This document shows positions 18,729 through 27,229 of a stretch of 64,000 nucleotides of DNA, in pieces. Under the pieces are notes generated by a model. It was given only the letters and a program-made list of their open reading frames with translations. It was not told the origin of the DNA and searched no databases. Origin of the DNA: an uncultured Clostridia bacterium (GTDB taxonomy: Bacteria > Bacillota > Clostridia > Christensenellales > CAG-314); contig CALVLA010000003.1 in assembly GCA_944336125.1 (NCBI GenBank), forward strand, positions 62,001 to 126,000, in the 5' to 3' direction. The first letter of the stretch is position 1. Each line of letters begins with the position of its first letter. Both the position numbers and the translations under genes were made by a program.

Positions 18729-19574
18729 TTATTTTGCCGATTTGGCAACCAAAGAAATTGCAGGAACGCTGTCGAGAACAATTGCTTTGATTGTACCTTT
18801 TTTGAGGTCTTCGAAAGCAACCGGAGCGTTTTTATATTCTTTCAAAGCTGCGCCGCTGTCTTTAAGTACACCTTCGCGGATTTCTTTGTCTACGAGAAGA
18901 GCACCTGTAGTGCCTGTTTGTGCGCCGATTGCAAGACCTTTCAAATCTTCAAGAGATTTGATTTCGGAGTCTTTAGCGCAAACGATATATTGTGTGGAAG
19001 TGAAGTAAGTGTCGGAGAAATCCATGGATTGTTTACGTTCGTCAGTAGCGGTAAAACCTGCCGCAATTACGTCCGCCCTCGAGAAAATCGAAGCTGTAAG
19101 GGATTCGAAGTTTACGTCGATGATTTCAAGTTTTTTGCCGAGGTTTTTTGCAACCTGACCCATAATAGCAACGTCAACACCTACAATCTGTTCACCGTCG
19201 ATAAATTCAAACGGAGCAAAACCTGATTCGGTAGCCATGATTATAGAGGAAGAAGCGTTTTCGTCACCTTTGAGGTAAACGGTGAAAGGTGCTTTTGCTT
19301 CATCGTTTTCTTCATAAACGTCCTGATAGTAGTCAACCAACTGGTCAATTTTGTTTTTGCCTTGTTCGCCTGCAGTCCAATCAGCGATGACTTTGTTGAT
19401 TTCAGCCAAAAGATCTGCGTCTTGTCCTTTTTCTACCGCAATGCCGTATGCTTCGACATCTGCGCCTACGATTTGAATTGCTTTGGCTTCAAAAGTGTTT
19501 CCGCAGCCGACCAACCCGAATACTGCCGTGAGTGTCATTACGGCAACGAGCATCATTTTCCAAAACTTTTTCAT
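18729..19574 (-). CDS. Amino-acid ABC transporter binding lipoprotein, apparently circularly permuted
   Basis: This is a 281-residue lipoprotein (lipobox LVGC, Cys24) whose gene leads the amino-acid ABC operon. Residues about 110-281 match a family 3 solute-binding protein from its normal beginning ('IIMATESGFAPFEFIDGE', 'DERKQSMDFSDTYF', 'SLEDLKGLAIGAQTGTTG') to the strand 'IKAIVLDSVPAISLVAK', and then stop. The part that normally follows ('...VEAYGIAVEKGQDADLLAEI', terminal helix) is found instead at residues 30-75, ahead of the domain. So the order of segments is permuted. The ATG at 19574 is chosen for GGAGG upstream and for the signal peptide. Ligand: probably a polar amino acid. Confidence 0.88.
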   Translation of the reverse strand: MKKFWKMMLVAVMTLTAVFGLVGCGNTFEAKAIQIVGADVEAYGIAVEKGQDADLLAEINKVIADWTAGEQGKNKIDQLVDYYQDVYEENDEAKAPFTVYLKGDENASSSIIMATESGFAPFEFIDGEQIVGVDVAIMGQVAKNLGKKLEIIDVNFESLTASIFSRADVIAAGFTATDERKQSMDFSDTYFTSTQYIVCAKDSEIKSLEDLKGLAIGAQTGTTGALLVDKEIREGVLKDSGAALKEYKNAPVAFEDLKKGTIKAIVLDSVPAISLVAKSAK

Positions 19575-19607
19575 ATCTTTGCCTCCTGATTTTGTAAAGA
19601 AAAATTG

Positions 19608-19629
19608 AATGATGAAAATATACATCATT
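19608..19629 (-). promoter_or_regulatory. Palindrome straddling the -10 box of the ABC operon
   Basis: AATGATG (19608-19614) and CATCATT (19623-19629) form a perfect inverted repeat with an 8-base centre. The -10 hexamer TATATT lies within that centre, a typical repressor position. Confidence 0.55.
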
Positions 19630-19645
19630 ACTTGTTTTTTGGCAA
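19617..19645 (-). promoter_or_regulatory. Promoter of the amino-acid ABC operon
   Basis: On the minus strand, TTGCCA (19640-19645) and TATATT (19617-19622) are separated by 17 bases. Confidence 0.7.
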
Positions 19646-19741
19646 GCATTTTATGCAAAATATTTTTAAAATTTTTGCATATTTTTTTCAAAATCAAATT
19701 TTTATGCAAAAAATTCCGCATATTATGCTATTTTATGCATA
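19646..19741. promoter_or_regulatory. Cluster of TATGCA/TGCATA inverted repeats (ARG-box-like)
   Basis: TATGCAAAA (19652-19660) with TTTTGCATA (19673-19681), TATGCAAAA again at 19703-19711, and an 18-bp TATGC...TGCATA palindrome at 19724-19741 lie just upstream of the -35 box of the ABC operon. Size and spacing resemble ArgR operator pairs. The identity of the regulator is inferred. Confidence 0.45.
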
Positions 19742-19792
19742 TTGTCTGCGCTTGTGAGCGAAAAAGCTTAAAAAGCGTCAAATTTACCTTGG

Positions 19793-19821
19793 TTTACAAA
19801 TATTTTACCAGGTGTTAAAAT
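19793..19821 (+). promoter_or_regulatory. Promoter of the DUF4438 gene
   Basis: TTTACA (19793-19798) and TAAAAT (19816-19821) are separated by 17 bases. The -10 box covers an ATG at 19820, which therefore cannot be the start codon; AAAGGAG at 19827-19833 serves the ATG at 19844. Confidence 0.65.
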
Positions 19822-19843
19822 GAAAAAAAAGGAGCTGATTTTT

Positions 19844-20695
19844 ATGATTAAAACAAATAAAGACAAACTGGTAAAACAATCCGCTTTGGGAGCAATTCAT
19901 CACCCTACGATGAAAAGTGCGACCAAAATCGCTCACGATTCCTCAATATGGGCAGTGCCTGCCGTCGGAGGTATTTGTTACAACGTTGAAGTGGGGGACA
20001 GTGTTTTCGGACTTGCCGGCGACCACATAGAACCCGGTGTTTCAATTAAAAACAATGACGTTACAGAAAACCTTGCTTTGAACTTTTTGTCATGCATAGG
20101 AAACGAGGCTACTGTTATCTCGGGTGACGCAAAGGGGGCAAAGGGAATTGTCACGGGAACTCACGGTGGCATAGAACACGTTTTGGTTTACTTTAAAAAG
20201 GAAGACATGGAAAACATGGCTCCTTGCGACAAGGTTCTTGTCAAAACTTTGGGTCAGGGACTTAAAATAGAGGGACATGAAAACGTCAAGGTCATGAACA
20301 TAGATCCGTGGCTTTTGGAAAAACTCGGCATTGAGGAAAGAAACGGCAAACTTTTCTTAAAAGTGGCTGCGGTTGTTCCCGCTCATCTCATGGGAAGCGG
20401 AATAGGAAGCGCAAACGCCTACACGGGGGATTACGACATAATGACCATGGACAAAAACGAGCTTAAAGCAAACGGGCTTGAAGATTTGCGTTTCGGCGAC
20501 GTAGTCGCTCTTCAAGACTGCGACACTACTAACGGCAGATGTTTCAGAAAAGGCGCCGTAACAATCGGCGTCGTAGTTCACAGTGATTGTGTGCTTAGCG
20601 GACACGGTCCCGGCGTAACTACTATTTTGACAAGTCAGACTTCTGAAATCGAGTTTGAGTTGGACAAAACCCAAAACATCAAAAAATATTTTTGA
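19844..20695 (+). CDS. DUF4438 family protein
   Basis: This 283-residue protein matches the uncharacterised DUF4438 family known from Thermotogae and Clostridia. Conserved-looking segments include 'VGGICYNVEVGDSVFGLAGDHIEPG', 'GIVTGTHGGIEHV', 'GSGIGSANAYTGDYDIM', 'LRFGDVVALQD' and 'HSDCVLSGHGPGVT'. The glycine- and His/Asp-rich loops suggest a small-molecule or metal site. It is cytosolic, with no signal peptide. No reaction is known. It lies between the ABC importer and an FGGY kinase but on its own promoter, so no pathway can be assigned. Confidence 0.85.
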   Translation: MIKTNKDKLVKQSALGAIHHPTMKSATKIAHDSSIWAVPAVGGICYNVEVGDSVFGLAGDHIEPGVSIKNNDVTENLALNFLSCIGNEATVISGDAKGAKGIVTGTHGGIEHVLVYFKKEDMENMAPCDKVLVKTLGQGLKIEGHENVKVMNIDPWLLEKLGIEERNGKLFLKVAAVVPAHLMGSGIGSANAYTGDYDIMTMDKNELKANGLEDLRFGDVVALQDCDTTNGRCFRKGAVTIGVVVHSDCVLSGHGPGVTTILTSQTSEIEFELDKTQNIKKYF

Positions 20696-20724
20696 TTTGT
20701 TTTCATTTGGCATTTTTAAAAACG

Positions 20725-20754
20725 TTTAACAAAAATTTGCCGTTGTGTTATCAT
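20725..20754 (+). promoter_or_regulatory. Weak candidate promoter of the FGGY kinase gene
   Basis: TTTAAC (20725-20730) and TATCAT (20749-20754) are separated by 18 bases. No terminator is visible before it, so read-through from the DUF4438 gene is also possible. Confidence 0.4.
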
Positions 20755-20791
20755 TTTTTTAATACTTCGCGTTTGGCATTGGAGATTTTTT

Positions 20792-22354
20792 ATGGGACAG
20801 CCATTGATTTTGACTTTTGACTGCGGCACGCAAAGTTTACGGTGTACCCTTATAGACAAAAAAGGAAACATTTTGGGTATAGAAAACTTTCGCTGCAAAC
20901 CATATCTTTCGGTAAAAAGAGGATACATCGAGCAATATGCCCAAGTGTATCAGGAAGGATTGTGTGAGGTCGCTCAAAAACTCAAAAAAAATTACGGTCA
21001 TCTTTGGAAAGATATAGTAGCCGTTACGTCCACCTCGGTAAGGGATACTTGCGTTTGCATGGACAAAGACGGAAACGCCGTTCGTCCTGTCATTTCATGG
21101 ATGGATCAGCGCGAAGCGAAGTTTGACATGAAAAAGAACTTGCCGTGGTATCAGAGATTTTTGTTTAAGCTTGTAGGCATGTCGGAAACGGCGCGCTTGC
21201 AGGGAAAACTTACCATGAGCAACTGGATAAGGGAAAACGAACCTGAAAACTGGGACAAAACTTACAAATATATGATGTTCAGCGGATTTATCACTCATTT
21301 TATGACGGGAAAATTCGTTGACTCAAAAGCAAACCAAATAGGGCATATTCCTTATCATTACAAAAAACGCAGGTGGAAAACTCCGCGCGACATTCAATAC
21401 AAAATTTTTAACGTCGAACCCGAAAAACTTTGTGACCTAGTGGAACCCGGCGAAGTACTTGGCTACGTAACCAAAGAATTTGCGGAAAAATCCGGCGTTC
21501 CCGAAGGACTTCCCGTCATCGCTACCGGCGCAGACAAAGGATGCGAACTTTTGGGATGCGGCATCGTAGACGAAAACACGGTTTCGTTGAGCTTCGGTAC
21601 CCAGTCCACAGTTCAGTTTTTGACGGAAAAATATGTTGAACCCGAACATTTTTTGCCTGCTTACACGGCAGTTATGCCGAACAGGTACAATCCCGAAATT
21701 CAGATTTACCGCGGCTACTGGATGGTAAGCTGGTTTACTCAGGAATTTGCCAAATACGAAGTGGAAGAAGCCGAAAGAAAAGGAGTGTCGGTAGAAAAAC
21801 TGCTTGACGATCACCTTAAAGAAATTCCGCCGGGATGCGACGGACTTATGCTTCAGCCTCTTTGGGCTCCGATGCTTAAATCGCCTGAGGGCAGAGGCAC
21901 GATAATAGGTTTTAACCACGTACATACAAAATGGCACCTTTACAGAGCCATTATTGAGGGAATTAATTACGCTTTGCTTGACGCATTCAAAAAAATTCAG
22001 AAAAAAGTCGGCAAAACCGTTAAAAAACTCATTGTGTCAGGCGGAGGAAGCCAAAGTGATTATGTCTGCCAAATGACTGCGGATATGTTCGGTCTGCCGG
22101 TGGTGAGGGTTCAGACTTGCGAGACAAGCAGCCTCGGCTCGGCTATCGCTGCTTTTGTTTCCCTCGGCGAATTTAATGACTATACGGATGCAGTCATAAA
22201 CATGGTTTCATACCGCGACTCCTTTGAACCGAATGCGAAAATCCACAAATATTACGACGAAATTTACAACGGTGTTTACAAAAATCTTTACAAAAAATTG
22301 AGGCCGGCTTATCTCAACCTCAAAAACATCGTTTGGGACAAAAGAGAACTGTAA
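20792..22354 (+). CDS. FGGY-family carbohydrate kinase
   Basis: This is a 520-residue sugar kinase of the ASKHA fold. The N-terminal phosphate-1 motif is 'LTFDCGTQSLRCTLID', followed by 'VISWMDQR' (substrate loop). The second FGGY domain carries 'TGADKGCELLGCGIV' and the adenosine motif 'LIVSGGGSQSDYVCQMTADMFGLPV'. It is somewhat longer than xylulokinase (about 490). The substrate (xylulose, gluconate, erythritol or similar) cannot be told. No sugar transporter or isomerase is adjacent, which is unusual for this family. Confidence 0.88.
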   Translation: MGQPLILTFDCGTQSLRCTLIDKKGNILGIENFRCKPYLSVKRGYIEQYAQVYQEGLCEVAQKLKKNYGHLWKDIVAVTSTSVRDTCVCMDKDGNAVRPVISWMDQREAKFDMKKNLPWYQRFLFKLVGMSETARLQGKLTMSNWIRENEPENWDKTYKYMMFSGFITHFMTGKFVDSKANQIGHIPYHYKKRRWKTPRDIQYKIFNVEPEKLCDLVEPGEVLGYVTKEFAEKSGVPEGLPVIATGADKGCELLGCGIVDENTVSLSFGTQSTVQFLTEKYVEPEHFLPAYTAVMPNRYNPEIQIYRGYWMVSWFTQEFAKYEVEEAERKGVSVEKLLDDHLKEIPPGCDGLMLQPLWAPMLKSPEGRGTIIGFNHVHTKWHLYRAIIEGINYALLDAFKKIQKKVGKTVKKLIVSGGGSQSDYVCQMTADMFGLPVVRVQTCETSSLGSAIAAFVSLGEFNDYTDAVINMVSYRDSFEPNAKIHKYYDEIYNGVYKNLYKKLRPAYLNLKNIVWDKREL

Positions 22355-22356
22355 CA

Positions 22357-22386
22357 AAAAACGCTTCTTTCGAAGCGTTTTTTTAT
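22357..22386. terminator. Bidirectional terminator
   Basis: AAAAACGCTTC (22357-22367) pairs with GAAGCGTTTTT (22372-22382) around a TTTC loop, between the converging kinase and TetR genes. Confidence 0.85.
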
Positions 22387-22964
22387 GTCGTAAGTATTTT
22401 TACCATTTGCGCCAAGTATTGCTTTTTAAAGTCTTCGTTTGTCATTGAGTATTCGCTGTCCGGCGGAAAAGCATACTGACAAAGCAACGGAAACATAAAA
22501 GACGATACTATAATCATGTATTTTGACATAAGCTCTGCTTTGTCGCGTACCCCCGTAAGCGAACTTATCTTCTCAAACACAAAGTCAATAAACTTTTTGT
22601 CCCAAAAAAGCGGCTGCAAACTTTTTCCGCCGGGGGAGTCAGGTTCGGAATACAGCATGTATTTCAGCGCTCCTGAGTACTCCGTCGCAAAATCGTATAT
22701 CAAATCCACAAACTGATATATCGCGTCTTCAGTGCTCTCAAAATTTTGCTCTGCCATCAAAACGACTTTTTCCTTCAATTCGTTGATTATCTGCTGCACC
22801 GCAAGGGTAATCAACGTGTCCTTATCGCCGAAATGATAGTTTACCGCGGCTATGTTTATATATGCCTTTTTGCATATGTCCTTAATAGTTATGCTTTCGT
22901 TTGTTTTTAACATCTCTATTACGGTGTCTATTATCTTTTTTGAAGTTTCTTCAGACTTTTTCAT
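22383..22964 (-). CDS. TetR-family regulator divergent from an MMPL exporter
   Basis: This is a 193-residue protein with an N-terminal TetR helix-turn-helix ('ITIKDICKKAYINIAAVNYHFGDKDTL', about residues 20-46) and a helical C-terminal domain with 'DSPGGKSLQPLFWDKKF'. GAGGAAG precedes the ATG. It is divergent from an MMPL/RND transporter, with a perfect palindrome in the shared 168-base region, so it most likely represses the exporter and itself and responds to an exported hydrophobic compound. That pairing is inferred from layout. Confidence 0.87.
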   Translation of the reverse strand: MKKSEETSKKIIDTVIEMLKTNESITIKDICKKAYINIAAVNYHFGDKDTLITLAVQQIINELKEKVVLMAEQNFESTEDAIYQFVDLIYDFATEYSGALKYMLYSEPDSPGGKSLQPLFWDKKFIDFVFEKISSLTGVRDKAELMSKYMIIVSSFMFPLLCQYAFPPDSEYSMTNEDFKKQYLAQMVKILTT

Positions 22965-22986
22965 ATCTTCCTCATTTTAAAATCCC

Positions 22987-23005
22987 TTTCAAATTTAATT
23001 TGAAA
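22987..23005. promoter_or_regulatory. Palindromic operator candidate
   Basis: TTTCAAATT-T-AATTTGAAA is a perfect inverted repeat with 9-base arms. It sits in the early transcribed region of the TetR gene, between its -10 box and start codon. An identical half site, AATTTGAAA, recurs at 23055-23063, just after the exporter promoter. Confidence 0.6.
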
Positions 23006-23016
23006 TGTTGTTCCTA

Positions 23017-23045
23017 TTGACATTATACCACCTCAAACATAAAAT
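23017..23045 (+). promoter_or_regulatory. Promoter of the MMPL exporter, facing the TetR promoter
   Basis: TTGACA (23017-23022) and TAAAAT (23040-23045) are separated by 17 bases. On the other strand an extended -10 (TGGTATAAT, hexamer at 23022-23027) serves the TetR gene, so the two promoters overlap. Confidence 0.65.
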
Positions 23046-23132
23046 TAAAATAGGAATTTGAAAAAATGTTTTTAAATTTAAAATTAAAATTGAAATTTTA
23101 AAATTAAAATTCATTTTTGGCGGGTGTTTAAA

Positions 23133-25826
23133 ATGAAAAAATTTACTGATTTTCTTTTTAAATTTCGTTTAGTCGTCATAATTGCCGTGTTTGCAATAAC
23201 AGGGCTTTGCGGTTACCTCATGACCAAAGTAAACATAAACTCCGATATTTCGTCTTATTTGCCGGATGACAGTACTGTCGCCGAAACGATGGACTTTTTG
23301 GAGGAGTCTTTCGGTTTGCAGGGGGACGCGATTGTGGTGTTTAAGGGCGACCTTAAAGACTTTGACAAAGCAAACGAAATAATGACTGAAATTTTTAACG
23401 TAAAAAACGTGACAGAGCAGGGCATGTGGCTGGGGTCGGTTGCTCAGATGAACGGCGGAAGCGATATGCTCAGTTTGCTTTACACTCCTGATTCGGCGCT
23501 TGAAGGAAACAGTCAGGCACAGGTCATGAAAAGCGTGCTTATGGAATTGGCTCCGACATTTTTCAGCGGGACGATTGACAAATCCTCAAACGCTTATTCG
23601 GGCGAAGGCTATTTCATTGCGTACCTTACCCTTGACTGTCCGTCAAACGACCAAAGGGCTTTTGACGCCATGGACGACATAGCCGCTTTGCTTGACAAAC
23701 AAAACGTTGAGTATCATTTGGGCGGCACGGCAATGGAAACAAAGGCAATGATGGAAAGCGCGCTGGGCGACATGCCGTCATTTCTTATCGTTGCGGTTAT
23801 AATCATTTTCATTATACTGTTGCTTACGACTGAATCGTGGATTGACCCGTTTGTCTTTTTGCTGACGATAGGCGTTTCAATCCTCATCAACATGGGAACC
23901 AACATTATTTTGCCTAGCGTTTCCAGCGTAACTTTTGCCGCCGCCGCGATTTTGCAGCTTGCGTTGTCCATAGACTACTCGATTTTCCTTACCCATGCTT
24001 ACAGCAATGAACTTAAAGAAGGCGGAACGGAATTTGAGGCAATGGGACGCGCCCTCAGAAAAACGCTGCTTACCGTTTCGGGAAGCGCGCTTACCACAAT
24101 CGCCGGTTTCTGCGCTTTGTTCGCTATGAGATTTACTCTCGGTTTTGACCTCGGTATAGTGCTTGCAAAAGGCATTTTGTTAAGTCTGTTTGCCGTATGT
24201 CTTTTTCAGCCTTGTCTTATACTTGCGCTCAGGAAAATCTCGGGAAAAACGAAACACAAGTGTCTCAATCTCAAATTCGAAAACATTTACAAAATTCCGC
24301 AAAAATTTAAATTTTTGCTTATAGGCGTCGCTGTTGTACTTTTGGTTTCCTCTTTTATAGTTCAGCTTAACGTCGATTATTACTATCTCACTACAGAATA
24401 TAACGAAAACGCAATCGGTGCGCAGTACGTTTATCAGGAGCTGGGAAGCCGACAGGTTATCGTAGTGCCTGAAGCCGAGAACGAGGAAAAACAACAGCAG
24501 TTTGTTGCCGAAATCGAGGGGCTTAAGGACGACAACGGAAATGATCTTGTTCTCGACGCCATAAGCATGCAAAACTTTTTGCAGCCTGTTTACAACTCGG
24601 TAAACAACATGATTGACGGTATGGTCCCCGAAGGTATGGAGGGAAGTTTTGACGTCGAAAGTCTTAAAATTCACAACACCGACGACTTGAAAAATATGCC
24701 TGCGACACTTGCTTCGGTAAGGGAAATGATTTTTACCGAAATAAACAATCAGATTTCTGACATGGGCTCGTTAATAGCAAGCATCATAGGTAAAGTCGAA
24801 ACCGTAGATGATATAGACAGAATACTGAATAGTTACGGATTGTTTTTGTCCGCCGAGCAAAAGGCAATGCTTACCGCGGCGAGGGACGCAGTGGTAATGA
24901 TTGACGAGTCTACTCCTATGGTGAGTCGGATTGCAGGCGTCGTTGACGCAATGAAAGGTCAGTTTGTCAAAGAACACGACGGCAAAAATTACACTTTCTA
25001 TTATATCTATACGGTAGGTCAGCCTGAAAGCGAGGCAGCTATTTCGACTCTCAACCAAATTCAAAGTATTTACGCAAAATACTTCCCAGGTCAAGAGGTT
25101 CTGTCGGCGGGCAGCACGCAAACCGTTATCGATATGGAAAAAATCACCGGCACCGACTTTACCATTATCGCGGCTTTGTCGGCGGCGTTGATTCTCATCA
25201 TCGTTACAATCGTGTTCCGCTCCTTGCTTAAAGCGTTGCTTGTTACCCTTGCCATCGAAACGGGTATCTTCATCAACCTCGCTATTGACGTAGTGATGGG
25301 GGTTTCGATCAACTTTGTAACTTACATCATCATAAGCGCTATTCAGCTTGGGGCTACCGTCGACTACGCTATTCTTATGGCAAACAAGTTCAGGGAAGCA
25401 AGGGCAAACGGTATGGACAAAATTGCTTCTCTCAAGTACGCTATGTCGCACAGTGTGTTCTCAATAATTGTCAGCGTAGCTATACTTGCTTCCGCCTGCC
25501 TCAGCGTTTACTTCATATCTTCCGATATGATCATAAGGGAAATCACTCTCATGATAGGCAGAGGCTCTATTTTGAGCGGCATACTTGTTATCTTTGTCGT
25601 ACCTTCAATTTTGCTTGTCATTGACGGAATAGGTTTCAAACGGCATCGCTCGCTTCCTCCTGCAGGCGGTCAGCCGCAGCTTGTTTCCGGTCTTTCCGAA
25701 GATTCACAGTCGGAAATATCCAAAATCGAAGCAAATGATTCTGAAATAAACGATAAAATCGACTATTCGGTGAAAGACGACTGCTCTTCCGATTCGGATT
25801 CGTCTTCATTTACTCCTTCTCCTTAA
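23133..25826 (+). CDS. MMPL/RND-superfamily exporter
   Basis: This is an 897-residue inner-membrane transporter with the two-fold RND layout: helix 1, a large outer loop, five helices, then the same again (second half from about residue 370). The proton-relay signatures 'LALSIDYSIF' in the first half and 'LGATVDYAIL' in the second carry the Asp-Tyr pairs typical of MmpL/YdfJ proteins. A Ser/Asp-rich tail ends the protein. Such pumps export lipids or hydrophobic drugs. The ATG at 23133 is preferred over a GTG nine bases earlier because GGCGGGTG lies at the right distance. Confidence 0.9.
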   Translation: MKKFTDFLFKFRLVVIIAVFAITGLCGYLMTKVNINSDISSYLPDDSTVAETMDFLEESFGLQGDAIVVFKGDLKDFDKANEIMTEIFNVKNVTEQGMWLGSVAQMNGGSDMLSLLYTPDSALEGNSQAQVMKSVLMELAPTFFSGTIDKSSNAYSGEGYFIAYLTLDCPSNDQRAFDAMDDIAALLDKQNVEYHLGGTAMETKAMMESALGDMPSFLIVAVIIIFIILLLTTESWIDPFVFLLTIGVSILINMGTNIILPSVSSVTFAAAAILQLALSIDYSIFLTHAYSNELKEGGTEFEAMGRALRKTLLTVSGSALTTIAGFCALFAMRFTLGFDLGIVLAKGILLSLFAVCLFQPCLILALRKISGKTKHKCLNLKFENIYKIPQKFKFLLIGVAVVLLVSSFIVQLNVDYYYLTTEYNENAIGAQYVYQELGSRQVIVVPEAENEEKQQQFVAEIEGLKDDNGNDLVLDAISMQNFLQPVYNSVNNMIDGMVPEGMEGSFDVESLKIHNTDDLKNMPATLASVREMIFTEINNQISDMGSLIASIIGKVETVDDIDRILNSYGLFLSAEQKAMLTAARDAVVMIDESTPMVSRIAGVVDAMKGQFVKEHDGKNYTFYYIYTVGQPESEAAISTLNQIQSIYAKYFPGQEVLSAGSTQTVIDMEKITGTDFTIIAALSAALILIIVTIVFRSLLKALLVTLAIETGIFINLAIDVVMGVSINFVTYIIISAIQLGATVDYAILMANKFREARANGMDKIASLKYAMSHSVFSIIVSVAILASACLSVYFISSDMIIREITLMIGRGSILSGILVIFVVPSILLVIDGIGFKRHRSLPPAGGQPQLVSGLSEDSQSEISKIEANDSEINDKIDYSVKDDCSSDSDSSSFTPSP

Positions 25827-25844
25827 TTTAAGTCGATTTTGGTT

Positions 25845-25876
25845 AAACGCCTGCAAAAGCAGGCGTTTTTCTTTTT
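25845..25876 (+). terminator. Rho-independent terminator
   Basis: AAACGCCTGC (25845-25854) pairs with GCAGGCGTTT (25859-25868) around an AAAA loop, followed by Ts. Confidence 0.85.
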
Positions 25877-25893
25877 GGCTTTTTCATTTGTAT

Positions 25894-25922
25894 TTGACAA
25901 CTGTTTAGCTTTGTTTTACAAT
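25894..25922 (+). promoter_or_regulatory. Strong promoter of metY-metA
   Basis: Consensus TTGACA (25894-25899) and TACAAT (25917-25922) are separated by 17 bases. Confidence 0.8.
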
Positions 25923-25951
25923 TTTAAAATACAATCATAATGGAGGAGTTT

Positions 25952-27220
25952 ATGAAAATCGAAACTATTTGCGTGCAGGGCGGTTATGACCCTAAAAGCG
26001 GAGATGCCCGTACTTTGCCGCTTTATCAAAGCACTACTTACTACTACAAAACTCCCGAAGAGTTGGCTCATCTTTTCGACGTGCCTAAAGACGGACACAT
26101 TTATTCGCGTATCAGCAATCCTACAACCAATGCTTTCGAAGAAAAAATAGCTATGCTCGAAGGGGGCGTCGGCGCTATGGCCACCGCGTCGGGTATGTCC
26201 GCTGTTATGGCTGCCGTTATGAACGTGGCGCACAAAGGCGACAACATCATTTCGCTTTCGTCTATTTACGGCGGTACTTTCAATCTTTTCAAAATTACTT
26301 TGCCTAAATTCGGCGTAAACACTAAATTTATTACCGACGACATGACTGACGAACAAATCGAAAGTCTTATCGACGAAAATACAAAAGCTATATTTGCCGA
26401 AACAATCGCAAATCCTGCGATGATTGTCTGCGACTTCGACAGATATGCAAAAATTTGCAAAAAGCACGGTATCTTGTTCATCGTCGACAATACTTTGGCA
26501 ACTCCGTGCCTCGTCAGACCTTTCGAACACGGCGCAAACGTCATCGTTCACTCAACTACAAAATATCTTGACGGACACGCTTCCTGCGTCGGAGGTATGA
26601 TCGTAGACGGAGGAAACTTCAACTTCAGGGGAAATCCTCGTTACCAAGAGTTTTACACTCCTGACGCAAGCTATCACGACGTAATTTACGTTGACGAGGG
26701 CGGAAGCGCGGCTTATATTCTTAAAGCGCGCATGCAGTACATGAGGGACATGGGTCTTTCGCCAAGTCCGTTTAACACCTGGTTCACCAATATCGGTACC
26801 GAAACTTTGCACCTGCGTATGGAGCGCACAAGTCAAAACGCTTTGGCTCTTGCAAAACTTCTCAAAAGCCACAAAAACGTGGAGTGGGTTTTGTATCCGG
26901 GGCTTGAAGACGACAAATTTCACGACATCGCCGTTAAGTACTACAAAGGCGGTTTCGGCGGTATGCTTGTTTTCGGCGTAAAGGGCGGAAGAAGCAATGC
27001 CGAAAAATTCATCAAAAATCTCAACCTTATCAAACAGGTTACTCACATTGCCGACGTCAGAAGCTGCGTTTTGCACCCTGCTTCGACTACGCACAGACAG
27101 CTTTCCGACGCCGACCTTATCAATGCGGGCATTACCCCTAACATGGTAAGGCTTTCTGTCGGTATCGAAAACATCGACGACCTTTCAAAAGACGTTTCAG
27201 ACGCTTTGGACAACATTTAA
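25952..27220 (+). CDS. metY: O-acetylhomoserine sulfhydrylase (Cys/Met metabolism PLP enzyme)
   Basis: This 422-residue PLP enzyme probably makes homocysteine directly from O-acetylhomoserine and sulfide. The Schiff-base lysine lies in 'HSTTKYLDGHASCVGG'. Other landmarks are 'YSRISNPTTNAFEEKIA', 'GMSAVMAAV' and 'FIVDNTLATP'. The long insert near 'DEGGSAAYILKARMQYMRDMG' and the total length favour MetY over the roughly 390-residue MetB/MetC enzymes; methionine gamma-lyase activity is an alternative. GGAGG sits inside an upstream in-frame reading, so the start is the ATG at 25952. metA follows nine bases later. Confidence 0.9.
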   Translation: MKIETICVQGGYDPKSGDARTLPLYQSTTYYYKTPEELAHLFDVPKDGHIYSRISNPTTNAFEEKIAMLEGGVGAMATASGMSAVMAAVMNVAHKGDNIISLSSIYGGTFNLFKITLPKFGVNTKFITDDMTDEQIESLIDENTKAIFAETIANPAMIVCDFDRYAKICKKHGILFIVDNTLATPCLVRPFEHGANVIVHSTTKYLDGHASCVGGMIVDGGNFNFRGNPRYQEFYTPDASYHDVIYVDEGGSAAYILKARMQYMRDMGLSPSPFNTWFTNIGTETLHLRMERTSQNALALAKLLKSHKNVEWVLYPGLEDDKFHDIAVKYYKGGFGGMLVFGVKGGRSNAEKFIKNLNLIKQVTHIADVRSCVLHPASTTHRQLSDADLINAGITPNMVRLSVGIENIDDLSKDVSDALDNI

Positions 27221-27229
27221 GGAGCAAAA

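Noticed and set aside
19820-19843. Upstream ATG at 19820 as start of the DUF4438 gene
   Set aside because: It lies inside the -10 box, and the ribosome site is downstream of it; the ATG at 19844 fits.
25877-25951. SAM riboswitch upstream of metY-metA
   Set aside because: The gap is too short and is occupied by a terminator and a promoter; none of the conserved riboswitch helices are seen.
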